This document shows positions 36,729-46,961 of a stretch of DNA of 64,000 bases, in pieces. The notes below the pieces were generated by a model, which was given only the letters and a program-made list of their open reading frames with translations, was not told the DNA's origin and did not search any database. Position numbers and translations under genes: made by a program. Source of the DNA: UBA4744 sp963717135 (lineage in GTDB: Bacteria; Actinomycetota; Acidimicrobiia; Spongiisociales; UBA4744); NCBI GenBank assembly GCA_963717135.1, contig CAVQVN010000001.1, positions 3,686-67,685 of the forward strand, given 5' to 3'. Positions within the stretch are counted from its first letter, which is position 1. Every line of letters starts with the position of its first letter.

Positions 36729-39548
36729 ATGTCCACTGATCGCATCGTTATTCGCGGCGCCCGCGAGCACAACCTGAAGAACCTTTCGCTGGAACTTCCC
36801 CGCGACCAGTTGATCGTGTTCACCGGTATCTCCGGCTCCGGGAAGTCGTCGCTGGCGTTCGATACGATCTACGCCGAGGGCCAGCGCCGCTACGTCGAAA
36901 GCCTGTCGGCCTATGCCCGCCAGTTTCTCGGCCAGATGGACAAACCCGACGTGGATTTCATCGAAGGACTATCGCCGGCTATCTCCATCGACCAGAAGAC
37001 CGCCAGTCGAAATCCTCGATCTACGGTCGGGACGGTCACCGAGATCCACGACTATCTGCGACTGCTGTTCGCCCGGATCGGGACCCCCCACTGCCCGAAC
37101 TGTGGCGAGCCGGTCGCCCGCCAGACCCCCCAGCAGATCGTCGACCAGATTCTCGAACTGGCCGATGGGACGCGGTTCCAGGTGCTGGCCCCGGTGGTGC
37201 GAGGCCGCAAGGGGGAGTACGAGGCGCTCCTCAAGGAACTGGCCAGGGAAGGGTTTGCTCGGGCTCGTATCGACGGTGAGATTCGCGAACTGACCGAGGA
37301 GATCAAGCTCGATCGGTACTACCAGCACACCATCGAAGTGATCGTCGATCGGTTGGTTCGTAAAGAGGGGATCGAACGGCGGCTCACCGACTCGCTGGAA
37401 ACCGCGCTCCACCTGGCCGAAGGCGTGGCCATGGTTGAGATCGTCGAGGGGCCGACCCTCACCTTCAGCCAGCACCTCGCCTGCGGCAACTGTGGGCTCT
37501 CGTTTGAAGAGCTGCAACCTCGCAACTTCTCCTTCAACAGCCCCTACGGGGCTTGCACGGAATGCAGCGGGATCGGGACTCGCTATCGGGTTGATCCCGA
37601 CATGATCGTCCCCAATCACGAACTGTCGATCGATGAGGGCGCCATCCTGCCCTGGTCCGGTACTCGCAGCCGCTACTACCAGCGGGTCCTCGAAGGAGTG
37701 GCCGAACACTTCGGGTTCTCGACCGGGACTCCTTTCGAGGAGTTATCAGAAGAACACCGGGAAGTCCTGATGTACGGGATGGGTGATCAACAGATCAAGG
37801 TGTCCTACGTCAACCGGTTCGGACGCAAACGGCAGTACATGGCGAGTTTTGAGGGAGCCGTGCCGTTCCTGACCCGCCGGCACGAGAACGCCGCCTCCGA
37901 CTCGGCCCGCGAGTACTACCAGGAGTACATGCGCGAGGTTCCCTGCGACGCCTGCGGCGGCGCCCGCCTCAATCCCACCTCACTGGCCGTCACCATCAAC
38001 GAGCTGAACATCCATGAGATCTCTTCACTGCCTCTCGGCCGGACGTCCGCAGTCCTGGCGGATCTCGAACTGACCGACCGCCAACGCAAGATCGCCGAGC
38101 GGGTCCTCAAGGAAATCCGGGCCCGACTGCAATTCCTGCTCGATGTCGGCCTCGACTATCTGACCCTGGCCCGCGGGGCGGCCAGCCTGGCCGGGGGAGA
38201 AGCCCAACGGATCAGGCTCGCTACCCAGATCGGCTCCGGGCTCGTAGGCGTGCTCTACATCCTCGACGAACCCTCTATCGGGCTGCATCAGCGCGACAAC
38301 CAGCGGCTCATCGAGACCCTGATACGCCTTCGGGACCTCGGTAACACACTGATCGTCGTTGAACACGACGAGGAGACCATCCGCACTGCCGATTACATCA
38401 TCGACATCGGTCCGGGAGCCGGCGAGCACGGCGGCCGGATCGTCGTCGAGGGGACCCTGGCCGATGTACTGGCCGAGCCGGCCTCGATCACCGGGGACTA
38501 TCTGGCCGGCCGGCGCAAGATCCCCACTCCGGTGTCGCGGCGCGGCCCGAACGGCAGCAGCATTGAGGTGCTGGGAGCCACCGAGAACAATCTCCAAGAG
38601 ATCGACGTTCGATTTCCGCTCGGCTTGTTCGTCACCGTCACCGGCGTGTCCGGATCCGGCAAGTCGTCGCTGGTGCAGGAGATCCTGTCCAAATCGCTTC
38701 ATCACGCCCTCTACCGGTCGCGAGAGGTTCCCGGCCGGCACAAGAAGGTGGTAGGAGTCGAAAGCATCGATAAGGTCATCAACATCGACCAGTCACCGAT
38801 CGGCCGCACCCCCCGTTCCAATCCGGCCACCTACACCAAGGTGTTCGACCACGTTCGGACCCTCTTTGCCTCCACCCCCGACGCTCGCACTCGCGGCTAC
38901 CTGCCGGGGCGCTTCTCCTTCAACGTCAAGGGCGGCCGTTGTGAGGCCTGCAAAGGGGACGGCACGATCAAGATCGAGATGCACTTCCTCCCCGATGTAT
39001 ACGTTCCGTGTGAAGTCTGCAAAGGCAAGCGGTACAACCGGGAGACCCTGCAGATCCTCTGGAAGGGCCACACAATCTCCGATGTGCTCAACATGTCGAT
39101 CGAAGAAGCCCTCACCTTCTTCGAGAACCAGCCCAAGATCGTCCGGGTGCTGCAGACCATCTACGACGTCGGGCTGGGATATGTTCGTCTCGGGCAGCCC
39201 GCCCCCACCCTGTCGGGAGGTGAGGCGCAGCGGGTCAAGCTGGCCGCCGAACTCGGCAAACGATCGACCGGACGAACCTTCTACATCCTCGACGAGCCCA
39301 CCACCGGCCTGCACTTCGACGACATCCGCAAGCTGCTCGGAGTGCTCCAGCGGCTGGTCGACTCCGGCAACACGGTGGTGGTGATCGAACACAATCTGGA
39401 CGTGATCAAGACCGCCGACTGGGTCATCGACCTCGGTCCCGAAGGCGGAGAGGAAGGCGGCCGGATCATCGCCGAAGGAACCCCCGAACAGGTGGCCGAG
39501 GTCCCGGAGAGTTACACCGGCAAGTTCCTGCGCGAGGTACTGGCCTGA
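36729..39548 (+). CDS. uvrA: Excinuclease ABC subunit A
   Basis: DNA damage sensor of nucleotide excision repair. ATG 36729 (MSTDRIVIRGAREHNLKNLS) is preferred over the longer open frame from 36579. Two ABC ATPase modules are seen: Walker A GISGSGKSSLAFDTIYAEGQ and GVSGSGKSSLVQEILSKSLH; signatures LAGGEAQRIRLATQIGSGLV and LSGGEAQRVKLAAELGKRST; Walker B regions YILDEPSIGLHQRDN and YILDEPTTGLHFDDI. Zinc-binding cysteines are in CGNCGLSFEELQ with CTECSGIG, and in CEACKGDGTIKIE with CEVCKGKR. The 939-aa length matches E. coli (940). The frame is intact, unlike most neighbours. Confidence 0.98.
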   Translation: MSTDRIVIRGAREHNLKNLSLELPRDQLIVFTGISGSGKSSLAFDTIYAEGQRRYVESLSAYARQFLGQMDKPDVDFIEGLSPAISIDQKTASRNPRSTVGTVTEIHDYLRLLFARIGTPHCPNCGEPVARQTPQQIVDQILELADGTRFQVLAPVVRGRKGEYEALLKELAREGFARARIDGEIRELTEEIKLDRYYQHTIEVIVDRLVRKEGIERRLTDSLETALHLAEGVAMVEIVEGPTLTFSQHLACGNCGLSFEELQPRNFSFNSPYGACTECSGIGTRYRVDPDMIVPNHELSIDEGAILPWSGTRSRYYQRVLEGVAEHFGFSTGTPFEELSEEHREVLMYGMGDQQIKVSYVNRFGRKRQYMASFEGAVPFLTRRHENAASDSAREYYQEYMREVPCDACGGARLNPTSLAVTINELNIHEISSLPLGRTSAVLADLELTDRQRKIAERVLKEIRARLQFLLDVGLDYLTLARGAASLAGGEAQRIRLATQIGSGLVGVLYILDEPSIGLHQRDNQRLIETLIRLRDLGNTLIVVEHDEETIRTADYIIDIGPGAGEHGGRIVVEGTLADVLAEPASITGDYLAGRRKIPTPVSRRGPNGSSIEVLGATENNLQEIDVRFPLGLFVTVTGVSGSGKSSLVQEILSKSLHHALYRSREVPGRHKKVVGVESIDKVINIDQSPIGRTPRSNPATYTKVFDHVRTLFASTPDARTRGYLPGRFSFNVKGGRCEACKGDGTIKIEMHFLPDVYVPCEVCKGKRYNRETLQILWKGHTISDVLNMSIEEALTFFENQPKIVRVLQTIYDVGLGYVRLGQPAPTLSGGEAQRVKLAAELGKRSTGRTFYILDEPTTGLHFDDIRKLLGVLQRLVDSGNTVVVIEHNLDVIKTADWVIDLGPEGGEEGGRIIAEGTPEQVAEVPESYTGKFLREVLA

Positions 39549-40624
39549 TCTGCAACCGCAGAGTGGGACTGTACCCACCAGGCTGCCCCCAACCAGGCCA
39601 ACAGCCACAGCGGAGCGAAGGCCCTGACGGCGTTGTTGCCATCTCCCCACACGACTGCCGACGAGACCAGCGCCACCAGTATCCACGGGACGGTCAACCA
39701 GCCGATCAATCGGTGGCGGGTCACCACGACCACGATCACCGCGCCGACCAGGGCGACCAGCGCCACCATCGCCTGCACCAGATCCCCGGTGGTATCCCAT
39801 TCGGAGAACGACTCCACCAATCCGACCAGGGGCCACGAGAAGTTGTCCTTGGCGGACAATCCGTCGCCCACCTGCCAGGACAGCCAGCCGATCCACAGCG
39901 CCAGAGGAATGACCGGAACCAGGGCTGCGGCCGACGGCAGAGCGCCGTTCGCCCTCGAAAAACATCCAGCCGGCCAACCCCAGCGCAAACAGGACGTAGG
40001 CATCTTTCGTCAGGGCGGAGGCAGCCAGAGCCAGGACCGCCCATCCGGTCCGTTTCCGTAGGGCCAGGCTCACCGCCAGCATCGCCAACGCCATCGCCAG
40101 GGCGTCGGCCGTGGCTAATTGCACGGAAAGCCAAAGCCCCAGGTTGCCGAGCACGCCCAGCACTGCCCACCATCGCGCCCCGAGCAAGGAGGCAACGTCG
40201 GCTGTGGCGGCGGTCGCGGCACCAAAACCCACAATCGTCCAGGCGGCCAACCCGAATAGGGCGGCTTGCGGTGGGAACAACCCGAATCCTCCGGCCAGCC
40301 ATCCATACAGTGCCCGCCGGTAGCGGTAGGCACCGTCGTCGGCCAGGTCGGGTAGACCGTCCAAACCCAGCGGATCCCGGGCGATCAAGTAGGAGTACTG
40401 GCCGTCATGGCCGAGGCCCTCGGTCAGCGGGATGGGTCCCAGCTCCTCCTCAATCAAAGGGCGTGTGCTGGACTCATGACCGACCCGAAGCACGAAAGCC
40501 AGTTCACCCTCGACAGCCCGCAGCTGGCTCCACAAAGCGAAGCCCGCCACCAGCACGCCCAAGAGAAACCAGCCGGCCAGCCGGACGGCGACAACCGCGG
40601 CAAGGTTTCCATGGACCCGGTCAT
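39512..40624 (-). CDS. Polytopic GT-C-like membrane protein, paralogue family copy 2 (frameshifted)
   Basis: Minus-strand frames combine to about 370 residues. Helix 1 is AGWFLLGVLVAGFALWSQL; the outer loop is LIEEELGPIPLTEGLGHDGQ, YSYLIARDPLGLDGLPDLAD and AYRYRRALYGWLAGGFGLFP; helices continue with LFGLAAWTIVGFGAATAATA, WWAVLGVLGNLGLWLSVQL, LAMALAMLAVSLAL, a KDAYVLFALGLAGWMFFEGE segment, IPLALWIGWLSWQVGDGLSA, ALVGAVIVVVVTRH and WLLAWLGAAWWV. An indel lies near 39960. The start is inferred as ATG 40624, overlapping the upstream gene by ATGA. The last 37 bases overlap uvrA on the other strand. It strongly resembles the next entry. Confidence 0.65.
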
Positions 40625-41748
40625 GTTGGCTACCGCGATTCGTGAGCTCGGTCTGCCCAAGGTGGCCAAGCAGAGCACGCTCAGGGTGAGGAGCGGTGCG
40701 AAGACCCGAAGCGAGTTGTTGCCGAGGTTCCACACCCATCCGGAGGAAATCATCGCTAGTACCACCCAAGGCCACGTGAGCCATTTCAAGAGTGATGACC
40801 GCACGAGAAACGGGATAACGGCTGCCAGCAGCAACCCGCACCAAAGCGATCAACGAGAAGGTGAGGTCTTTGCTTCCGGTGCCCGACCACCCGCCGGCTG
40901 CGTCAATGATTCCGACGATAGGCAGAGAGAAGTTGCCACGCGGAGTGAGCCCTTCGCCCATTGAGACCGTCAGCCAAATCGACCAGATCGCCAGCGGAAC
41001 GGCAGCCCCGACGGCAACCAGGGCCGCCTCCCGTCGATTCGCCCGGAACCACTCCCACCCGGCCAGCCCAAACGCCACCAACAGGTATTGGTCCTTGCCG
41101 AGGGCCGCCAGGGCCAGAGCGACCAAGCCCCAGACTCGAAGATGCCGACTCCACAACGCCACGCCGGTCAGTGCCAAACCGAGGGCGAGCACGTCCGGGG
41201 TGAGGAGCTGGACAGACAACCAGACACCCGGATTGGCAAGGACTCCGGCGACCACCCAGGGTCGGGTTCCGAATGAGGCACCCAGGTCGGCGACGGCCGC
41301 TGTGGCCAGACCCATTCCGATGGCGGACCATACGATCAGACCGACCAAGGCTCCTTCCCCGTCCCAGACAGCCGAAACCACCCGCCAGGGCCGGAAGGAG
41401 AATGCGCCGGTAGCGGTAGGCACCATGATCGAAAAGCTGCGGGGCTTCCCCTCGACCGAGCGGATCGACGGCAATCAAGTAGGAGAACTGGCCATCGTGT
41501 CCGGCTTGCTCGACCGTTGAGACAGGACCCAACTCCGCTTCGATAAGTGGGCGGAGCGCCGACTGCCGGCCGGTGTTCACCAGGCCGGTCCAGTCTCCGC
41601 CTAGGGCTTGCACCTGCAGCCACTGCAAGAGAAGGGCTAACCACCACCCCGACCAGGAACCATGCCACCAGATGCCGGGGTTCGAGGTGAAGTCCAGTTG
41701 AGCGTGCCTGGTGGTGTTGAAGGTGCGATGGACGGCATTGTGTTTCAT
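40621..41748 (-). CDS. Polytopic GT-C-like membrane protein, paralogue family copy 3 (frameshifted)
   Basis: From ATG 41748 the N-terminus carries ALRPLIEAELGPVSTVEQAG, HDGQFSYLIAVDPLGRGEAP and GAYRYRRILLPALAGGFGCL, aligning with the copy at 39.5-40.6 kb. After an indel near 41390 helices follow (LVGLIVWSAIGMGLATAAVA; LGLALTGVALWS; GLVALALAALGKDQYLLVAF; GAAVPLAIWSIWLTVSMGEG with TPRGNFSLPIVGIIDAAGGW), and after a second shift LLAAVIPFLVRSSLLKWLTW and WVWNLGNNSLRVFAPLLTLS. The repaired length of 375 residues is almost equal to its neighbour, so the two look like a tandem duplication. Shared residues (HDGQ, DPL, YRYRR, a K-D after helix 5) may be functional. Confidence 0.65.
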
Positions 41749-41846
41749 TCGGTCGGACTTCTCGGGGCCAAGAAGCGACTGAGTGGATCAGGAGCTGGCG
41801 AGAACTCTCGCACCAGCTCTGGGATCGTGGCGACCGTCACCGAGAT

Positions 41847-42619
41847 ATGGGAGACAGGACTGGGAATGTCGACTTAGCTGAGTGGTGGTACCGAAGACTG
41901 GTGGCTGGATCGAGTCGAGCGGGATCCCGATACCAGCGAGCACGGTTCTGCCGCTCGTGCTCGACCTGCTCAAACCACGACCGGGGACCGGCGTCTACCT
42001 GGATGTCGGCTGTGGAGAAGGTGAGAGTCATGGCTGCAGTTCGGGAAGCAGGCGCGACGGCCATCGGTTGTGACCTCAACCTGGAGTTGCTGCGCTGGCG
42101 GTCGACCAGGTGGCCCGGTGGTTGGTTGCCGTCTGCCGGACCTCGATTGGATCCGCCCAGCCGTATTCGACGGCGCCTACGCCAGCCTCGTTGTTGGAGC
42201 ATCTCATCGACCTCGACCCATTCTTCTTGGGGCTGGCCGGACGCCGTGCAAGGCCGGCGGTCCACTGGTCCTGGTGGTCAACCATCCGTTGTTCACCGCT
42301 CCCGGATCCGGCCCGATAGTAGATCCAACCGACGGGGAGGTCTTCTGGAGGTGGGGCACCTACCTGGAGGTGGGGGCACGACGGAGGAACCGTGGGTTCA
42401 TGACTGGTGATGTTCTGTCACCGACCAATCGCGCGAACTTCTCAATGCCGCGGCCGCGCCGGTTGGTAACTGGAGCGGGTAAGGCAAGGTGATCGATGTC
42501 AGACGCGAACAGAGACCCACTGCGCGTCCTCGCAGGTTCAGATCCGAGACTCGGCGATCCGACGGCGACTCGCCAAGTCGTAGACCTGGCACGCTCTGCC
42601 CGTCGTGCTGGGCATTGAT
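41847..42619 (+). pseudogene. SAM-dependent methyltransferase, heavily frame-disrupted
   Basis: Starting at ATG 41847 (MGDRTGNVDLAEWWYRRLVA), fragments in three frames rebuild a methyltransferase: STVLPLVLDLLKPRPGTGVY then LDVGCGEGESHG (motif I), AAVREAGATAIGCDLNLELL (strand 2), LLEHLIDLDPFFLGL, GGPLVLVVNHPLFTAPGSGP, IVDPTDGEVFWRWGTYLE and LLNAAAAAGW-like sequence, ending with TGA 42617-42619. The VVNHP-F-APGSGP and FWRWG elements match a family of methyltransferases often near cell-wall genes. At least five indels in 770 bases exceed the density of the neighbouring genes. Real decay is possible. Confidence 0.55.
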
Positions 42620-42838
42620 CGAGGTCCGGCGGGCTCGCGGGCCTCATGTCAACGTTGCTCTGCTGCAAATCGCTCCATTTCGTCACGGACACTGCTGGAG
42701 TGATGGCCACACGCTTCTGGATCAAGAGAAGGGCAGATTCCGCGTCGAGCCGGGCCATGGACAACTTGCCTCGATCGAGTCGCGTGTAGAGCGGCCTGAT
42801 TATCGCCTCTTCAGCTGAACCGATCGTGTCGCACGTGA

Positions 42839-44671
42839 GTGCGGCCGCGGTTTCTGGGTCTCCGCGATCAATCGCAATTGGAGCTCGCCATAGCACTGAT
42901 TCTCTCAATGTTCTCGGCTGTTCGGCTGTCGTCGCAGGTGGTTCTCGCGTCTAGTTGGTCCGCAGTGATCCTTGACTCAGCGAGACGTCGGCGCGGGAAG
43001 ATCGATCTGTCTCTGCGTGGTGACCGGGCGTCCTGGCGGCTCCTGTCCTTGCAAGCCTCTTGGGACTCTTCCTCGAGCTTCTGCGATTTGCTCGTCTTCG
43101 GACATTCGGCATCTCTGCCTACTTCAAGATCTTCGCATTCATTCGCCTGCTCTCGACTTCGCACTCGGCTTCCAGCTCTCCCTGATGGCGTGTTGAGCCG
43201 TCGGCCTCGGGCGTTACCGGTGAATGATCGCAGCAGCGATCGAGCTGCCATGGCGGCCTTTGCGCGAGCTAGTCGATGTATCCTCTCATCTGGGGCTTTC
43301 TCTGAGGTTCATCATCGGGGTGTCCTGTTGCTCTCACTTGAGGACACGGCGCTGGTCAACCGGTCGGGGGCGTCGCTGACGCTCGGTCTCTCTCTTTGGC
43401 CTGGTCGCCACTGACTTCTGTTCTGATTGGTCAGCTCATCGGCTGGCAGATCCAGGGATCCTGCTGCAATGTACTTGTGGTTGATCTGTCTATCTGCTGG
43501 CTAAGCAGGCTGTATGCTCCTGTCTGGCTTCGGCCTGCATCCGAGTCAGACTGCTGCTGTGTGTGGTTTCTGGGTGGCTGGGGTGCTGGTGAACAGTTTG
43601 TTTTGTGTCTTATTGGCGTATGTGTCTGGGCGTTGCCATCAGCTTCGATTGTGTGTTGCTTGGTGGTGTATTATAGTGAGGCCCCAAAGACATCATTTGG
43701 AGTCCCTACCAAACTGCGACCGACTTGGTGGACCAATTATGGTGCAGGTGTCTTTGATTGTTTCATCATCAAGAGAGCTGGTATGCCAGCAGATCCGCAA
43801 CCTTGTATTTCTTTTGTCTGTGTGCCACATCCCTATGTGTTGGTGTAGGTAGCGCCGTCGGAGTTCTAGCTCCAACAACCTGCCTGTACCGGTTTTTGGA
43901 GAGCTGTTGTCTTGTTGTTGATACTTGGTTTGGGGACTGGGCAATGATGTGACTGATGCAAAGCGAGTGTAGTTATTGGCAATGGAAGATGGATCTAGTT
44001 ATCCTGTACCTGGGCGTGGATATCGATTTCCCAGGAACCCAGTCAATGGCCTCTTGGGTCAGAGCTGTCATCAATCACGCCCACGACATCCAAAACTCCA
44101 AACACCGGTTTTATTTCTTGAATTGCCCTTGCCCCTCCCCATCCCCCACACTACGGCGTCGTATTTCTCCAATATCCGCATAGAACAATGACGTCTACAC
44201 CGTCGAGGCGCTGGAGGCGGCGAGGGAGTTGCTAACCCCGAAAGGGGTTTTGGTCATCAGGTTCGGGGACGGGCACTTCATCGTGGATCGCTCGTCGTAT
44301 CGACGGACTGCTCTCGAGTGTGTTCGGCTACCCCCCAGCGCCAGCGGCCGTCCGAAGGTTCTTTCAGCACCTTGGGGTAGTTGCGCGGCCTCGCCGCTAC
44401 CCTCGTGCTCTGTCTACCGGTCTTCTTCGCCGGTATCGTGTTCATCCACAGCTTCGCCGCCGCCGGGTTCCGCGGCGAATCCCTCGGCTGGAACCTGCTC
44501 GGCTCGCTGGTGGGAGGATTACTCGAGAGCCTTTCAATGTGGACCGGCCTCCGCTCGATGGTGCTGCTTGCCGCGGCCCTCTACCTGGCCGCTTTCTTCT
44601 TCCGAAGCAAGGCGAATCAGACACCGACTGCTCTTTCCTATCCCACAACTGACCCTGTCGGATACGGGTAG
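42839..44671 (+). pseudogene. Degenerate membrane-fused spermidine-synthase-fold protein
   Basis: Only the 3' part is clear: TTASYFSNIRIE near 44145-44180, then NDVYTVEALEAARELLTPKG and VLVIRFGDGHFI (44188-44280), aligning with FVYTIESLQEAAELLNEEGV in the intact gene on the other strand, and a C-terminal membrane region LPVFFAGIVFIHSFAAAGFR, SLGWNLLGSLVGGLLESLSM to TAG 44671. Upstream, weak matches (RAVINHAHDIQNSKHRF near 44080; VGSAVGVLAPT near 43855) suggest the SAM-binding domain. From about 43400 to 44180 the base composition is clearly GC-poorer and T-rich, and codons look eroded. The 5' boundary is a guess. See the findings. Confidence 0.4.
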
Positions 44672-44686
44672 TGGTCAAACATGGGG

Positions 44687-46783
44687 CTATCCCTGGGCAC
44701 TCTCAAGGTTCGTCGAAAAGGCGGCATTCGCCATAAATGCGAGCGCGTAAAGAACTAGAGCCACCAAGGCCAGCGCACGGATTCCGACGATCAGAGAGAT
44801 GTACTCTGTCGTCCCGCCCACCACCGAGCCGATCAGATTCACGCCGAGGGCAACCGACCCGACACGGGAATTGCGGAACCAGCGGGCAAAGAGGATACCG
44901 GCCGCAAGGATCGGGGTCCCTAGATAGAGGGCAGCTGCCGCCAGACTGGCCAGGCCGAGCCCTGGCCAGACCGACACCGGCCACGCGTACTGCGCCAGTA
45001 GCGACCCCACGATCACCCCCATCCAGACTCGATCGGAGCCGCTGCGGCCTCGAAGCACAACCAGGTTGGCGAGGAGGATGATCGCCAAGATCACCGAGAA
45101 AACAAGGGCGTTGGTCTGCCAGGTCGATCCGATGAGCAACGCAAACTCCGTGACCGACTTTGTTTCCATGAGAAGGAAGGCAGCGCCCAAGAAGAAGAAC
45201 GGGAGGTCGCTCCTGGACATGGCTCGCGCCTGTCGCCGTAGCATGAGAAACCCGACCATCACCATGCCGATCAGAGCCGTCACGTATTCGGCCGGTATAC
45301 CGCGCCGGCTGATGTACAGATGTGGCCAGTCGTCGGTGGCGGCTCGAAGGGCATTCGGATAGCGCTCGAACCCGTCTGCGATCTCGTCAGGCCTGATACG
45401 CTGCCACCCGTCTGGCAATGCTCCGATAGTGCCGACTGCGCCGGCGACGAGCATTCGATGCCTGTTGGTATGAATGAAATACGCCGGAGGCTCCCCAAAG
45501 ACCTGTTCCATCATGTGGTACTGGCGGTACTGGACCTCCTCCCGGAAAGGGCCAAAGGACAAGACCAGCACACCCTCCTCGTTCAGGAGTTCTGCTGCTT
45601 CCTGGAGCGATTCGATCGTGTACACGAAGCTGTCCAGGCGTACGCTGCTCGTCGACGAGAGCAGCCCATGAGCGTCAAGCGTGGCGAAGAGCACCAGGTC
45701 GAATCTCTCGTCTGATCTCTTGAGGTAGGAGCGGGCGTCATCGACAACGATCTCCACCCCCGGCGCGCCGTGGGGTTTCTCGGGGTGATGATCAGCTCCA
45801 TACTTCGCTACCCTCGGGTCGATCTCGACTGCGGTCACCTCGGCAAATCCTGCACGCAAGGCCGCGGCGATGTCGTTCCCGGCGCCGGCACCAAGGATCA
45901 GAACCGACTCGGGGTCGGCGATCAGGAATGGGAAGTCGTAGTACGTCGTGAGACTGTCGATGTCAGCGACCGTATCTGCACTGATGCCCTCTCGCGATGC
46001 GCCTTCGCTCAAATCGAATCCGCTGAGGAGGAATTGGTTGTTGACGTCGATAACGAAGCCAGAGTCGACGTTGGCTCCCACCGGTAGCACACGAAGCTGG
46101 TTGTACGGTGACCAGAGCACATCGCCTGTGAGCCCACCGGAGTCTGCGTAGTAGACGGCCCCAAGCACAACGATTATCAACCCCAAAACCGGCATGACAT
46201 CCTTGAGAGCGGCATGGAAGAGCAGAAGTAGCAGGGCTGCTGCGAACCACACGACCGACGGTGTACCTAAGGCCGACGCCAGTGTGAATGTTGCGACACC
46301 GGCCAGACTGCCGGCGATGTTGATCGTGTAGGCCGGGATCCGCTCTAGTTCGTCAAATGGCCCGGCGATCAGTTGTCCGAAGGGGATAAACGTCCATGCC
46401 ACGAGAACGAAGACCCCGACGAGGATCACGGGAAGGGGCAGTCCGACTTGGTTGGCGAGTGCGAGCTCGAGGACTCGAAAGGCGGAGAAGATGACGACCG
46501 CGATGAGCAGGCGCCATGCCGCCGTTGCGGCGGCCCTTGAGTCGGATGCCATCATCCCGACGCCCAACCCCAGGAAGCTGGCAACGAGCACCACGTTGGC
46601 AAAGAAGCCCACCAGATGAACCACGCTCGGAATCCAGCGGATGAGAATGAGTTCGACGAAGAGTGCCAGCAGACTGGCCGTGAAGAGGTTCAGCCCCGGC
46701 CCTCCGAATCGTCGCTGATCGCTCAACTTGCCAACCCTCCTTGAAGGCGCCCACATGCTGGAAAACCGGCTCCATGTTGCCAT
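44687..46783 (-). CDS. Membrane-fused spermidine-synthase-like protein
   Basis: An intact 698-aa frame. Residues 30-215 hold six to seven helices (LFTASLLALFVELILIRWIP; VVLVASFLGLGVGMMAS; LLIAVVIFSAFRVLELALAN; LLLLFHAALKDVMPVLGLII). Residues about 225-490 form a Rossmann methyltransferase/PABS-like domain: ESVLILGAGAGNDIAAALRA, VTAVEIDPRVAKYGADHHPE, VEIVVDDARSYLKRSDERFD and LDAHGLLSSTSSVRLDSFVY. Residues 500-690 hold further helices (FFFLGAAFLLMETKSVTEFA; NLIGSVVGGTTEYISLIVGI). The Asp-Asp of the polyamine pocket (DDARSY) is present, but the LDAHG..S replaces the usual catalytic loop, so true aminopropyl transfer is unproven. It converges on the broken copy upstream on the plus strand. Confidence 0.8.
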   Translation of the reverse strand: MATWSRFSSMWAPSRRVGKLSDQRRFGGPGLNLFTASLLALFVELILIRWIPSVVHLVGFFANVVLVASFLGLGVGMMASDSRAAATAAWRLLIAVVIFSAFRVLELALANQVGLPLPVILVGVFVLVAWTFIPFGQLIAGPFDELERIPAYTINIAGSLAGVATFTLASALGTPSVVWFAAALLLLLFHAALKDVMPVLGLIIVVLGAVYYADSGGLTGDVLWSPYNQLRVLPVGANVDSGFVIDVNNQFLLSGFDLSEGASREGISADTVADIDSLTTYYDFPFLIADPESVLILGAGAGNDIAAALRAGFAEVTAVEIDPRVAKYGADHHPEKPHGAPGVEIVVDDARSYLKRSDERFDLVLFATLDAHGLLSSTSSVRLDSFVYTIESLQEAAELLNEEGVLVLSFGPFREEVQYRQYHMMEQVFGEPPAYFIHTNRHRMLVAGAVGTIGALPDGWQRIRPDEIADGFERYPNALRAATDDWPHLYISRRGIPAEYVTALIGMVMVGFLMLRRQARAMSRSDLPFFFLGAAFLLMETKSVTEFALLIGSTWQTNALVFSVILAIILLANLVVLRGRSGSDRVWMGVIVGSLLAQYAWPVSVWPGLGLASLAAAALYLGTPILAAGILFARWFRNSRVGSVALGVNLIGSVVGGTTEYISLIVGIRALALVALVLYALAFMANAAFSTNLESAQG

Positions 46784-46961
46784 ACCTCGCAGATACTGTT
46801 CTGGGCCGTCGCGCCACTCCTTCTAACTCTTGAGAATCTCGCTGCGGCCAATTCATATGGCCGGCGAGTTGTCCACCTAAAACTCGTTTGCGTCGATCAA
46901 CAACCACAGGTGTAGTCGACCCAAGTATCGATAGGGCCGCGTAAGAACGACCGTCAACTGG

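Noticed and set aside
38793..41474. A single 893-aa minus-strand gene antisense to uvrA
   Set aside because: Only the part above about 39.96 kb has membrane-protein character; the lower part is the Arg/Gly/Asp-rich shadow of uvrA. It is two separate frameshifted genes plus an antisense shadow.
42360..42908. 182-aa minus-strand ORF
   Set aside because: It covers the opposite strand of the broken methyltransferase; only a short stretch looks protein-like and no motif or start signal supports it.
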